Source: Symsagittifera roscoffensis (Eukaryota > Xenacoelomorpha > Acoela > Convolutidae). From it: a stretch of 64,000 nt of DNA. The notes under the pieces were generated by a model. It was given only the letters and a program-made list of their open reading frames with translations, was not told the origin of the DNA and searched no databases. This document shows, piece after piece, positions 9,937 through 24,900 of the stretch (positions are counted from its first letter, which is position 1; each line of letters begins with the position of its first letter). The translations under genes were made by a program, and so were the position numbers. Location: positions 39,579,649-39,643,648 of the forward strand of contig NC_087068.1 in NCBI RefSeq assembly GCF_963678635.1, in the 5' to 3' direction.

Positions 9937-12900
9937 GTAAGTTCCGCTTCGCCAGTATTTGAAGCGAAACAGCACGCAAAAAATATGACTAACTTATTTA
10001 ACATATACTCTTAAAAACCTTTAAAAATTATAAAACATTACAATTTTCTAAATATAAAACATCAAAAATCCTTTTAAGCGAATCCTTTCAAAAAATTTTT
10101 TCAGGTAAAGTTGTCTTAAATTAAAATTAAATGAAAAAAGAAATGATACTTTTAAAATAAAGGATACCTTCTGTTAAAAGTTGTCGGAACTGCTGGGCTT
10201 GACTGTGGCCGAAGTGAATGTGGAGCTGTGTGACACTGGGATAGCTACTACCCAACCCGATTGCTACACTAGGCGCACCGTAGACACTGAAAATGGAGCT
10301 ATTCTAGTCGGATCATCATCTCCCAGGTGAGCCTTTCAGCGTTGATTGTGTCGCATTGTCGGGCATAACCTGATCTGATGCAGGAAAAACTTGACATTAG
10401 TCGTTCGGTCAAATCCAGATGAACTCAATTCAGCTTGTTGACGCGACGCGTATTTGAGTGTGTGAAAACTGTTTATTGTTCCGACCATTTGAAAAATGGA
10501 GAGGAATTTTGAATTCGGGTGTGTTTTAGTTTTTTGTTCCAACTTTCGTAATGAAAAAATCGGAATATTTGTGCTCGGGGTGGGTTTGTTTTCTTCAGGC
10601 AAACTTTGACTTTTTAAATAGCCATTTTTGACAGAATTTTTTTTATCGCTCGAAAGGTATTGTTGTTCTGAGCTTAAGTTTGAAAAGATATTTCACCTGT
10701 AACCATTTTTCGTAAAGTTATAGGGGTTTGAAGATTGCCATTTCGGCCAATTTGGGGTAATTAACGCGCAATTTATTTCGCGCTATTAACGCGTAAGCGG
10801 AGATCTCATCTGTGTTAGAAATCGTTCCAAATTGGGCAAAAGAAGCTTATTTGCCATAATTGATTTGTTACTAGGAGCAAAATTTATCACTTTATACTTT
10901 ATATGGCGTGTGGGGGGATGATTCTCACGAAAAATCTCAAATAAAAAAAATTCATTCTATTTTTATTACATTTAATTTTTCATGCTTTTACTGCTCCATA
11001 GACCTTAAAAGGCAGTCGGAACATTCAGGGCTTCACCCTGATACGAGCATTCTTGTTTCTTTTGTTTTCCACGCAAAATCAGGTACCACAAACAATCATC
11101 AGACTGCGTTTAGTGATAAGTTATATTGAAGCCCTCTCAGTCGTGATTTGAACAACTTACAAAATTCACAATAATTATTTCTATCGTCGAGAAAAACCGG
11201 TTTGAGATTTTTGATATTTCGTCTTAATTCGAGCGAATAAAGCATGCGAGCAGGCTTACAACAGCTTAATTATGCCTATTTCAACTTAATTTTAAGCAAG
11301 TAAAACTAAGCGAGTTTTTTAGCTTCTTTTTGGGAACCAAAGACTTCAAAGAACTGAAAATTTTTCTGGAAAAATGTTCATATAAATTTTCCTTTTTTTA
11401 AATTTTTTTTCTTAGTTTTTCTTGTAATTCTTCTACGAACATTTTTGTTCAATTTGTCTATATTACTATAGCTTTCTAATATGCCTAAATTATATTTTTA
11501 GGTCAGATCCTTTTATCACACCGAGCAGAATAAACTACACTAATTTGGAAAAAAGCTTTTTTCCACATATGTTTTCAATTTTTTTTATTCTTATGTTTTT
11601 TATTGTAATTTGCATGAACCGTTTAAATTGTGATTCTGTTTGATAACTTTTTTTGAAGCTCAGTAGATAAAAGCGTTTTTAGCTGATGTGGGATTTCTGC
11701 TTCATTTGGAAAAATTTTTTCAGAAAACTTCTGACAAACAGCTGGAATAATCAATATTGCCTGCTAATTATCTATGTAATCAATACTTCCTTAAAAACTT
11801 CTTTATATTGAATACTCATCATCCATGTAGTCAATACTTCATTAAAAATTATTAATCTATTATAACTGTATTGAAAGGTCCATAGTAGCGCTTCGAATGG
11901 TGATTGAGGCCGTGAGTGACCAGCTGTACTACAAGGCCATAGCCCCACAGAGACTGTTCAACGTGGAGGAGGAGGTGTGTGTTCGCAACCCATGCAAGAA
12001 TGAAGGACAGTGTGTACCCGAGTATGGCGATTTGTCCACGCAGACTATGAGATACACTTACAGGTGAGCGATAATGTGATATCATAAGGATGGTATCATA
12101 GGGTTTGAAAGTAGTTAACTTGCGTAGCACAAAATATATCGCCCATTGTAATGTTGTCCCAAAATATGCACTAAATGGACTCGTTGATTGCTGCGAATTT
12201 GTCAACTAAAGCCATCATTAATTCACGCACTAAATGGACTCGTTGATTGCTGCGAATTTGTCAATCAAAGCCATCATTAATTCACGAAAAGATAGATTCT
12301 CGTAAGAGCTATCATGCTCTTACGACAAACCGCTGCTCCATCTCCAGTCTCTCAACCATACCTCACAGAGTACTCTCGTTCTCTAGTCCAAAACTCTGGG
12401 ACTTATCACTATTTCAAAAACATCAGTTGAGATTGCTCTTGATGGCCAATGAAAACTCAGCATTGGCTGGTGTTCTCCGCTGGTGGACTAAATCCACCAT
12501 AGAAACAAACTTCCCTAGGACAAGTACCCCAGAGTTTAAAATCCCCCAAACTCAAACTGAATGACAGGGCAGCTAGTGTTTTATTACGAACCTTCTTTTT
12601 ATGTAAACTAAATCGCAAAAAAGTTTTCCTTGAAGTGTTCACTTGTGTGCCTATCTTTTTAAATGTTAAATGAAAGTCGGCTGTGGACGCAATGTTTAAC
12701 TGAACGCAATGTTTTAGCATTGTCGAATGCAACGTTTAAAAGCTTATTTAGGCTTAACGTTTCAGAGAAGGCCAAGATTGTTCAAGTATTTTCAAACTTT
12801 CTGAGTCTCGAATTTTCTCGAATCACTTTTGACAATAATTCAATTCATTAGACTAGATGAACTCAATTCACTTTCAAGGCTAGACTGTACCTGTCCATTT

Positions 12901-15900
12901 TTCCGAAATTTTGCCTTTACAGATTGATTTTAATCTGAAGTGAACTAACTAAAAACAGCAACCTCCTTGGTGAAATCTAGTTTTTGCAAACCGATCTGCA
13001 TTATGAAAAATTTCGAGATAAATCAAAATTTCATCGCCTCAATAGCTTGCTTAGAAAACGTGAAACTTCTCGCCAGTCGATTTGCTCTGTGAAACATTTT
13101 GACTTATTTCGAAGTTTCAACGAATGCTCAGAAAAACTTCGAACCTCATAAAATCTTTGATATGTTTCAAACTATTTCATAGACCAAATCGTTTCGCAAA
13201 AAATCTTAAGTTTCATAAAGCAAAACTTTTCGTAAACTTTTTCTAAGCCAGTTTTTCCCGAACCGACTTACCCTTTGATATAACATAAAATATTTCAAAA
13301 TTTCAGAGCTTTAATAACTTCCATAGAACAACTTAAGTTTTTCGCAAAGCAATTGGGTCTATGAAATAGTTTGAAATAATTCAAAGCTTCATTGCTTAAA
13401 TAGCTTGCTTAGAAAAACTTTTATTTTTTGCGAACCAATTTGGTTTAAGAAACAACTTGAAAATTTTCGAAATTTCATAGCTTCAATAGCTTGCTCTAGA
13501 AATCAAAATTTTTGCGAACCCATAAGATCTATGAATTAACTTGAATGTTTCGAAGTTTCTTAGCTGAAATGGCTTCCTAAAAAACTATTGACTTTTGCGA
13601 ACCGATTCGATCTATGAGATAACTTGAAATATTTAGCTTTCTGCAACACGATTTGGTCTTAAAAACAACTTGGATTAGTTGAAGGTGTCATAGCTTGCCC
13701 TTTTTGCCGACCGATTCGTTCTATAAAATAACACAAAATTTTTCAAAAAATCATAGCTTGAATACCATCATTCAAAAAAACTAAATTTTCACGAAATGTT
13801 TTGGTCTAAGAAACAATTTGAAGTATTTTAAGTTTTCATAGCTTCACGAGCGTGCTTAAAACATCTTGAGCTTTAATTTGCTTTGAAAAAGTTTTTCGAA
13901 GTTTTATTCAGTTTTTTTTGCCTAGAAAAATTTAATTTGGCTCCAATAGGAAAACTTGGTTCCTTTTTTTAAAATTCCTTAAAGATAGCCAAGTTTCACA
14001 GCCTGAATATCTTGCTCTGAAAGAATTTGGAACCGATTTATCCTGAAACTACCTGAAGTATTTCATAGCTTGAGTAGCTTTCTAAACAAATGATTTTTTT
14101 TTGGACCGATTTGCTCTATGAAAAACTTGAAAGTTTCATTGCTTGGTTAGCTTCAATATGAAAACGTAAACGTTCCTTAAATCCAATAGTTTGCTGAGAA
14201 AAAGTACAATTTTTTTTGCTATCCGATTCCTTCCATGGTATATTTTGAACTGTTCCAAAGTTTCATAGCTGGCTTAGAAATTCTCGAACTTATCGCAAAC
14301 TGCTTCGATTTTGAAATAACTGAAAAATGCCAACTTTCATCGTTTAAATAGCTTCATTAAAAATAATTAATTTTTTTTCCATCTGGCTCGCGACATGAAA
14401 TAATTTGAGAATATCTCAGTGTTTCATGTCTGGAGTAGATTGCTAAGAAATTTTTTAACTTTGTGCCTCCGATTTGATTCTTGAAATAACTTGAAAAGTT
14501 TCATAGCTTGCTCAGAACAATAATTGATTGTTTGCGAGCTGTTTAATCATTTGATACAGGCTTGCTAGTTTGCTATAATCACGATCTGTAGCATTGGAAA
14601 TTTCATAGCATCTGTTCTCTGCTTAGTTTATTGCTAGCGTTTGTGATGGTCTTAGCATCTGTGGCTGAGTGGTTACTGCGTGAGACTCAGAATCTCTAGG
14701 TCACAGTAGCTCGCAGATCAAACCCGAGGTGTAGCCGATTTTTTTTTACAAATTATTTTTTCTACTTCTGTTTTGCAATTTTTGGAGCTCTAGAGCTGCA
14801 TTTTGTCGTGTTTTCGCTAGTGTCTGCGAAGCGAAGCTTCGGCTTTGTGTTTTAGGATTGCGATTTAGGCTTGCGATTTTTTTTTTTCGGGTTAACAACT
14901 AGTTTAACAAAATCATTGATTCAAATGACGCTGCTATGAGATGCTCATTTTGATGCAATATTTCAAGCTCATTTTCAACCTCATTTTCATGAAAATTCAA
15001 ATCTAACTACTGGGTGCGACTAGTTACTACAGGGTAGTTTCAGGGGGAGTTGAAACTTTAATTTTTTTGCAATTTTTTTTTTTCGTGTCGTTCCAAAGAT
15101 TGTCGGCCTTGTTTCTTCTTCGTAAATTTTGTTCAGTTGCTAACTCGAATTTTAAATGTCCTGCTTATGGTGTTTGCCTAGAGTTCTTGTTCGATAAAAA
15201 CAGGTAATATGAAAGTGTTTGGATTGGGTGTTTTTGTTTAATTTTTTTGAGGCACTTTTTGCAAAAAAAAATAGTTTTTTTTTTTGCAAAAACCGTTCTA
15301 CCTATTTTCAAAAAAGGATATCCATAAAAAGACCGCCTACATTCATGTGTGCCTGTATAATCTCTTGATCTCTTTTTGCTTTACTCTTTTGTCTACAGCC
15401 TTTGAAATAGTTTTTGGGGTGGAATATTTGACCGATATTTTAAGAGTTTTTGTGTTTTCTCAAAAACTTTCGTGCCAAATCTGCCGAAGTAATCTTTTTA
15501 AAATTTTCAAAAAGTCAAGAGTTTTCACTCTTCTGACATATTTTAGTAGAGAAACAAATTAAGTTTTGAGCAAAGTCCAGTTTTTGAAATAACGCGTTTC
15601 ATCCCGCATCAGTATAAAAATTTTAAAAATATCAAACACGTGCCTCCAGCTTTAGCTGGGCCTTAGGTGTCCGTCATCCAGACACACAAAATTTTTGGTT
15701 AGCCTTTTTTCAACACTTCATTTTTTCGACTTATGTTTTTTTTATGATCGAGTTGCATCGCACATTGTGTTTTCGTTATCACAGACTGTTTTCTGAGAAA
15801 ATATTCGCATATTTAAATTTGTTCAAAATTGTTATTTTTTGATCCTTTTGTTTTTTTTTCGCTTTCAAGATGTGATTATACTTTGAGTTCATGTGAGTAA

Positions 15901-18900
15901 AAACTATGGACAAAGCATCTGTTTACAGTTTTGAGCCGATCATACAAGCTGATTGATTTTTCTTACTCAGATTAAGTATTCTTTTTTATAGCATTAATTT
16001 TTGTTCTTACATAAATTACAGAACATATGGGGTTCTACTAAATGATTCTTGATCAGACCAAATTTTGTGTAACACCCCAAAAACACAACAGCAAAAACAA
16101 GAAGACTGCTCGTATCACGGCGGAGCTCTGAATGTTCCGACTGTTCCGTTTTTTTGTCCAAGCTCTGAAGGTTCCGTTTGTTTTGGAAATCATCACCCCA
16201 CGCGTTGTGCAAAGTACAAAGTGATAAATTTCGCATTGACCAAAGTTTTAAATACATCAAATAGCGTGCCTCACTTGAATTTGGAACTATTTAATTGACA
16301 GTATAAATCTCCTCTTACGCGTTAATAGCACAAAATGTATTGCGCGTTAATTGTCCTAAATTGGACTAATGGGCAATCCTGAAACTCCCATAACTTTACG
16401 AAAAATGTTCAATGGTGAATTTTTTTTTAATTTGAGCTCAAGATAACAATTTTGAATGGTATAAACTTTTTTTCAAAAGGTGCTATTGAAAAAGTCGAAG
16501 TTTGTCTGAAGAAAAAACTGCCCCCGAGCTGAAATATTCCGCTACGCATGCTCTCAGATTTTTGCTTTCAGATCCCTTAATTGTTTGTATTTGTTCATTC
16601 AGCGCGTACAACATAGATTTACAAACATAACAGGTGAATCTAAAGCTGTTCTGTATCTAAAAAACAACAAACAGAATGATGATTGTTAAAACTACATGGG
16701 AAATCCGGAACGCGTATAATAAAAATAACACGAGGAATCCGCAACGCGTGGAGGAATCCGGAACACGCCGTGGAATCCGCGTTAAAATATGTATTAAATC
16801 AAAGGATTAACCGCAGTGGGGAATTGAGGTCTTTATCGCTACCACAACTAGGGTCGTCGATTCCCCATTGCCACGAGAGGTAATAGTTGTGTACTGTAAT
16901 GACTTTCTTTGAAAGACGGAAGAGCAAAACAGCAATTCGAACCGCAGTTGCCTCTGATTGACAAAAATGCAAATTGCAGTTTTTCTTTTTTTTTTGGTAA
17001 CTAACGTGTTAATTTTTGTAGTTGAGCTCTTATAAACGCAAGTGGGCGTAATGAGTAAAAAGACGCAAAATCATTCATTGAACAAGAATAGCCAGTTGCA
17101 GTGAGAATAGCACAGAAAGTTCCGACCAGTATAACAAAAAATTTAAATAAAAAAATTAGTTTCTTTTTTTTTCTTCCAAATTGTGTTGTGTTTTGTTCGT
17201 GGTGTAATAAAAGAATCTGAACGAAAGCCCAAAAGTCAGGTATTTTCAATAGTTTTATTTTATTGGGTATGTTTGACAACAGTTGCTCATTAAAAATTGA
17301 AGAGAAAAAATAAAATACCAAATGTAAGAATTTTTACTTGAGTAAAACAAAGAAATATTCAGTTTTATAAGTCAAGTTTTTATTAACTATTATACGCCTA
17401 TTACAAAACGCCTCGTCGCTCGCTTGGTTCGCTCGAAACTAGACAAAACAAAAACCGGTTTTTCTCAATACGGAATTTCGTAATGTCGTTCGCATAACGA
17501 CTGAATTGGCTTCAACGTGATATATCACTCGACCCATTCCGATGATTATTTGTCAAACCTGCTTTTGCGTGAAGACCAAAAAAATAATAAATCTGTAATA
17601 CAAATTTTTTCCTCATTTTCAATGGTTGGAATGAAATTTAAAAAGTCCGATGACAAATCTCCTCCCCATTTGCAATGGTCAGAACAAACACTTAAAAACA
17701 CGAAGACAAAGAAGTTCCTCCCCTTTTTTGATTACTTTTGACATTATACTTGGGAATAATGACTTTTTACTTTACACAAGTATATCATATTACCTTTGAG
17801 CACATGAACGAAGTTTTGTAGCCTCGTTTTCGAATCTGAGACCAACTCTTTTCTACATATATCATCATTTTAATTTTGTACTTCGTAATTTTTCTAGATT
17901 ATATGTTGAATTGTAGGTGTGAATGTCGGCTTCTTTTCACTGGACCGAATTGTGAGAAAATGCAGAGGACTTTCCTGGGTTCTCAAGGGAACCCCTCCTA
18001 CGCACTGTATGCTCCACTGGTCATTTACAGCACAGACGAACACCTGCAGTTTGATTTCATGACAGACAAACCAGATGGCTTGTTGCTCTATGCTGGACCC
18101 ATGGATCAGTTGTACCACCCGACGAGCGTAGAAGCGTTAAATCAAAGTAATCGCTGCCGTTAATTAAAGAGATCGTGGTTTCTTTTATCAAGGTTTTTTA
18201 TGGTGGTAACAATAGTACGCAGTTTCGGTAGAATTATTTACAAAACAATTTCTGCTGTATGACGCCTAGCTTTTAGTTTTTGCTTTTTGCTTAATTTAAT
18301 ATTTTTAAGTGTCATTGAACATAGTGACACTGTGGCAAAGAAATTCCATAAAAACAGTCGAAAACACAGTCACCCGCATTAAACACGCTTTTAGAATTTA
18401 TCCAGCGGCCGCTAAGCCGATAATAAATACTCGGACAAAAGCTCATTGAGCCGAAAACAATCAAGAATGCCATAAGAAATTGTTGTCATAAAAAAATTGA
18501 AGCGATTAAATGTTCAAATTATACATGGAAAATAAGCTGTTTTCTAAGTTAAAAAAATTTATCTAGAGTTTTCTAGGCACTAAAAGTTCAATCAATTGAA
18601 AAAGATCTGAAAAAAGTTTTGAAAGTTTTTTTAAGATTCGTTTTTCATAGACAACTAGTCATTATCTAGATTGCCATTATTTTTACAGCAAGCACAAAAA
18701 TAATGACAAAATGACAAAAAAAAGAAAAAATAACATGGTTTTTTTATAGTTTTTTGTTTTGAAAAATAACTGTGGTCGGAACTTTCTGTGCTACTTGTAC
18801 AGCAACCGGCTACTTTTTTAAAGTTTTTCAAGGAGGCCTTGTTATTTTAAATGCAAGAGCTCCACAAATTAAGCTGCTCTTCAACTTAATGAAACTTAAA

Positions 18901-21900
18901 TTACTGCACCTCCAGCCCCTACCCCCATTTTTTTTAGTCTTAAAAGTTTTTCCGTTCATCAGTAGTCTTAACAAGAATTTGAAGCTTTCTTTTTAATAGA
19001 TCAAGACTTCATTGCCGTGGAATTGAGTGGGGGATCTGTGCGACTTCATGCCAACGCAGGATGTGGAACCCTGGTAATATCGATCGGATCCGATTTGAAC
19101 GACGGAAAACAACACCACGTCGACATTTTCATTGATGACCACTACACCACTCTACGAATAGACTACTGCGCAGACGCCCTTGTTGATGAGAGTGATAGCG
19201 GAGTGGTCTATTCGCACATAACCAGAGATGGTATTTGTCAAACTAGGGCTTTTATTCCTGGTTGCGGGAACTTCATTACAACTCCGGAACCTCTGCAACT
19301 AGGAGGCTCTGCTACAAGTTTCTTAACTTACCAGAATATCAGATCGAACTTTTTTGACGGCGTAATTTCTGACGTAATAACTAATGGCTATATCATTGAT
19401 TTGGACGAACCGGTCAGAGTGTCTGATAATAGCGTGTCAGGAAATCTGAAGACTGATGAATTTTGTTTCTCCGGAAACAGCGCTGTATGTCAAGGGAACT
19501 CAAGATGTGTCGCTACTTTGACTGAGTTCTTGTATTGTGAATGTGAAGCGACAAGATACGGAGATAGATGTCAATATGAGTGAGTTATTTGTTCATATGC
19601 CTTTCCTTATCATTGGATCCGTCTAGTATTTTTTTTAATGCTGGATTTCAGTTTCGACTCCGTCACTGTTTCTCTATGATTTTGTGAAGAAACATTTGTA
19701 CAAACTGAAAACAGTATCAGTGCGGTCAATGCAAGAAGAAAGTCAATATCAGTGCCAACATTTTTTCACCGCAATTATTTGCTTTTGTACATAAAATTAA
19801 AGCAGTCTTACTCATTGGATTCCAGCAGCTTGAGCAGCTCCTCTGAGAATGTTTTTGATAAGGTTTTGAAGCAGAGCTTGGGAAATATATAGTTTCGAAA
19901 AATTGACTGCTTTTAATTGTGCTGTAATTGGTGAAAAAAGGAGAAAAAAAGCTATTGTGTCGTCGGAAAATGTCAGTGCCTGGCGTTCCTTTTCACCAGT
20001 GCTGTCAGTTCCAGCAAATTTCGACGCACCATGGCCTCTCTGTAATAATATTTATCCTTTTTGATCAAATTTTAATCTCATATGTAATCTGATGAGAAGG
20101 AACAAGTAATTATTGGGGAGAAATGATGAATGCAAAAAATGCAAACTGAACTTAAGAAAGTGCCTGAACTACGCTCATTGCTTTAGTGTATTTAAAGTTG
20201 CTATAACTTATAGGGTTATACCAATTGAAAAATTAGTATTATAATTTAGGAATAAGCCGCATTATTTCGACAAAAATCTCGATTCCTTTATCCTCTACGA
20301 TGTGGATGCTCAGAACTTATTAGCCAATCAGAGAAGACGACAAAAGAGAAGTGCCTCTCTTTTCCTTCCGATTGAGATGGACAATGAGGGTGAAATGAGT
20401 ATGCAGGTGACCTTCAGAACCACTGATGTGAATAGTGCTACTCTGATGGTTGTGCAACACGAACTGCAGTACGAGTTCGTACACTTAGAGGTAAGCAAGC
20501 AATGAATGAATAATTAAAATGAAACAATTTCCACTATAACTTCAAAAAATTTTCGTGGTTTGCACTTGGCTACTACAGTGCTGTTTACACTTGCGAAGCA
20601 AAGTGTGGCAGTACGAACTTTCTTTTTTTTCCTAACCTCAGCAAACAAAAGTCCTACTTTTGAATCGGTAGGCTGCGGTAGCAGTATAATATCATGTGTG
20701 CTTTGAGATTTGAATAGTAAAATAATAACACAGCTGATGCATTTTTAATTCATCAAATGAACCGAAAAAAAACAACTTGTTTCAAACAACATCACAATAA
20801 TAAAAACTCAATTTCAGAAATTTTCTAACTCAATATATCTCGCAATTTTTTTGAATGCATAATTTGTACATAATGTGGCTTTATGCTTTGCGATTTGTTA
20901 CATGCAAAGTTAGTGTGGATGACTTCAGTTTGTTATATTCCCAATTATTACTTGCAAATTGAGTCTATTTGTATTTGGTGCTACTTTTGCTGCATCGAAT
21001 TGGCAATTTATTAGCATATTATTGGTGGCTTGTTTTTTGTTTTTGATGATTTTAAGCATCCTTGGTTGAGTGGTTAGTGTGTGAGACTCAAATTTGCTAG
21101 GTCGCAGGTTCGAATCCGACGTCTAGCCGAGTTTTTGATAATTCGAGGCTTATTTCTACTTTTTTTTATCTCACTTGATTGAACTGCTTTTTGGTCGTGT
21201 TCTTACAAGTGTTTGCGAAGCACAGCTTCGCCTCATAGTTTAAATTTGCCCGGACAAAACGGAAATTTGAAATTCAAAATGCGTTTTTCTCAAACTGTGT
21301 TTATTTTAGTTAAAAAAATGACGAAGACAAAATTTGCTTAGTTTTTCGGCAGAAAAATGTAGTGCAATGGACTTTCCGAAAATCGGGTCCAAAATTTAAT
21401 CCCAAAACCGACCATTTTCGACTTTTTAGTCAAACAAAATTACGCCAAACTTATTGGTTTAAATGCTGACACAGATATATCAAAGTGAATCTCTTACATA
21501 GCCCAACAAAATTGTAGCGCTGTATAATCTTCAAAAGTTTGTGCAAAACGTTTGAAATTGGTTTTAAAATAAAAAAAAATTGTTAGTAAAATTGACGGTT
21601 TTGGCTATCAAATGAAAGTAAATTTGATTATACGAAATTGTGACGATTATGCCCTTCTTAAGTTTTTTTAAGAGGCTCATTTTGATGTATTTTTGTCAGC
21701 AATTGAACCAATAGTTTTGCCTAACTTTGATTGACCAAAAATCCGAAAATTGCCGTTTTTGAGATTAAATTTTGGACCCGAATTTTGCCAAATGAATTTG
21801 CACCATACTAATGCTGCTGAAATTCTAAGCAAGTGCTGTCCTCGTCATTTTAGTCTAAAATCATCCTAATTTGACCGAAACGCGTTTTAAAATTCCAATT

Positions 21901-24900
21901 TTATTCGTTTTGCCAGTACAAGTTAAATCAGCAGTGTATGAAGCAAAAAAACATGGTAAAAATTAATAAAATGGTAGACGAATTGCGTAAATTTTTTGTA
22001 TTTTTTTAAAAATTTGGTTGATTAAAAACGGCGTGTAAAAACAAATAAAGCACCATATTTTTGCCTCGCAACCTGTATAGACTTATCACCGCAAAAAACT
22101 TTGTTCACAGGACTAATCTGGTTCCGTGGTACATAATTTGTGCAATTAGCTGGGAGATAACGAATACGGCTGGAATGGCAAAGGGCTTCTACTTGACCAT
22201 GACCTGTTTTTTTTTTCAAACGGAATTTACTCTATTTCACATAAATTGTCGGCTTATTATGTGTCTGCATATGTTTTGTCGGCTTAGATGCCCCATATTA
22301 GAATCGTTATTTTTTTACTGTACGCAAATTTCATTGTTGTTGTTTTAAGTGTTATGATTATAACTTTGTAGTTTTACTTAACCATGACTTTTTATTTCCT
22401 GTTTTTGTTTTTTGGTTTCGCTTAAAAACCTCATTTGGCCCAAAATAATTCGGCCCACATTTTATCGGCTTAGTTACCTAGTTTTGGATCGTTTCGAAAC
22501 ACATTTTTATGCTCCCTTCCACATTGCACAAAATCCCAAAAGTCTTAGAACAGATTATTTTTTTCAAAGTTTTTCATGATAACAATTTTGGTTCATCGGC
22601 TCAGTTGCCGCTCGATAATTGTCTTTGAATTTTTTCGATTTTTTTTTTCATTTTATACTTAGTGACTTTCCTTTCCTGTCTGCTAGCTTGTAGCTTCAAT
22701 GCTATTTTTATGGGGTAGCGCAATTGCTGAAAAGATTGAATTACTTCGAAACTCATTATTTCTTTGGGTTCGTGAGTAAGGCAGCGTATTTATTCCGACG
22801 TTTCATTCGCAGAATTCAATGTCAAAACCCTTTCGCATTAATTATACAAAATTTTACGTTTGAGAGTTAATCATGATTGAGTGGATGATCTTATAGATTT
22901 GTTGTTTCCAGCTGTTCAACGGGATTCCGAGAGCCAGAGTGAATCTGGGAAACCAGTTGGAGACCTTCACTTTAGTCTCAAACGGAGTGCCCCCTGCCGA
23001 GGCTGGCATCTGGGTGGCAGATGGAAATGAACACACACTCAAGTTCATAAGAATCAACAACTATTTCGTGCTCACTTTAGACGGAGGCAGTGCCTATAGA
23101 ACTGTCAGTTTATTTCACCTTTAGATCCCTTTCAAAAGTATAATTTACACAATTTGAACCATTGCGAAACAATTCAACAGTTTTTCTCCAAAAAGTTCAA
23201 ATTATCAGTTTTTAGCGTCCGCCAAATTCATTCACTGCAGCTTTTACTATGAAAAACCAAATTTAGTAATCTACTTAAAATACAAAGAATCTTGCTAAAA
23301 TTTACTTTTATCAAAAAACATGTTTTTGCGCACACTAACAGTAATAAAAAAAGAATCAATGAACCAAATTTCTTCTGAGATATCAAAAGTAGCTGGATGT
23401 TTTTGCGTCTGACGAAAGCATTTAATATATGGTTGGTCAGATGTCGGCAAAATGAGTACTCACGTCTGCAATATGTTTAGATATCTATTCAAGGCTCCGA
23501 GTTTAATCATCTAAGCTTCAGCCCACTTGGCGTATCAGTGGGAGGATCGCCACGTTATAATTCACAGACAGGACTGTATGAAGTGAACAACGGGTTCAAA
23601 GGCTGCGTTTTGGACGCGAGACTGAATGGAAACTCCCTGCCTATAAGAGATGAACCGGGAATGAACGAGGGAAATGCGGATATTGCGGTGAGATTTTTGG
23701 GTTTCTTTTTCAAAGTGGCTAATTTTTTAGTGGTTAATCTGAGACTAACTTGGTTATCTTAATCAGAAAATGAAGAATTTTTTTGCATCATTTAATTAAT
23801 ACACGAGAATCAAAATTAGTCCAGCGCAATTGTTTTCCATCCTCTTTGGGACTCAAATGTGACGTTTTTGCGCTGCAAGCCTAAAAAAAACAAGCCTAAA
23901 GCGGCCTTCACTACCCCACCCCAAGTGGCTTTGGTGGTGGATGAGTAATGAACGTAGTGAGGATTCTTATATAGGTTTTGCTGATTTTTGTTTGTTTGTT
24001 TTTTTTTTCAGGAAAAGTCTTAAAATTTGTTCACGCTCAATTTTGATTTTTCGCGGTCTGACTTGTGATTTTTTTTAAGTTCAGTGCATTTCTTTTGTTA
24101 AAAAGAACGCAAAATCACGATTGAACAGCAAAAATGTAAAGGTCACGAAAAACGTGATAGACTTCTAACTTCGAAAATGGAAATTAATTATCAGATATCC
24201 CAGTGAAATAAAAATTTTGCCTATTGATCCAGTTTTCTCAAATTGGATTAATTTAAATATAAAAGTGTTCATCATAAATTGTTCTACAAGGCCATCTATT
24301 TTTTTTGAAATTCAAAAGTTGAAGATTTAAGAATACAAGTCAGTTTTTGTTTCAGTTTCATTGCGTTCATTACTCTTTTCCAACTGCCAATTGGCTATGT
24401 TCTTGGTCTTAAGTTGCAATTTTAGCCAACGTGAATCGAGTGTTTTAGAGGCAGCAATAAGTTATTTCAATTCAACCTAAATACAGGGTTAGCAAAAGTT
24501 ATCTAATCTCTCTACTTTAGTTTGAACACTCATAAATGTGTTCAAAAAAGTAATTTGGCTGGGAACTGAAAAAAAATTGCTTCCGCATCAAATATTTCTG
24601 TCTAAGTTATGTTTTGGCGTTCCAGAAAACCATAGAAAATTATTTTGCTCGTCCTTAAAAAAGTCGACTGTTTAGGATGTTATTTCTCTAAAACTTTTTG
24701 CCCACTCCCTTGCAAACATCTTTGATCCGCCCCCTGCAGAGATTTCAGTAGAATGCAATCTTCGAGACAAAAATTGATAATATTTCAATTAATGTAAAAA
24801 CAATTCCAATAACTAAGCTAATATTAGCTGTCAATAAACGAAGTGTCAATACTTTCTTAGGTTGTTTTTTAATTTTTTTTTTCAGGAAAAAATCCTAATT

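Noticed and set aside
12247-12564. 105-codon ORF resembling the end of a LINE reverse transcriptase (VLSFSSPKLWDLSLF)
   Set aside because: A short weak resemblance only; no RT core or endonuclease nearby.
16912-16960. Reverse-strand B-box-like sequence (GGTTCGAATTG)
   Set aside because: No A-box at the right distance and no cloverleaf.
21055-21135. Functional tRNA gene
   Set aside because: A and B boxes are present, but the acceptor and T stems do not pair; better explained as a SINE head.
22022-22348. Overlapping 65- and 95-codon ORFs in a cadherin intron
   Set aside because: No phase-compatible splice pair and no domain; both are likely chance ORFs in repeat DNA.
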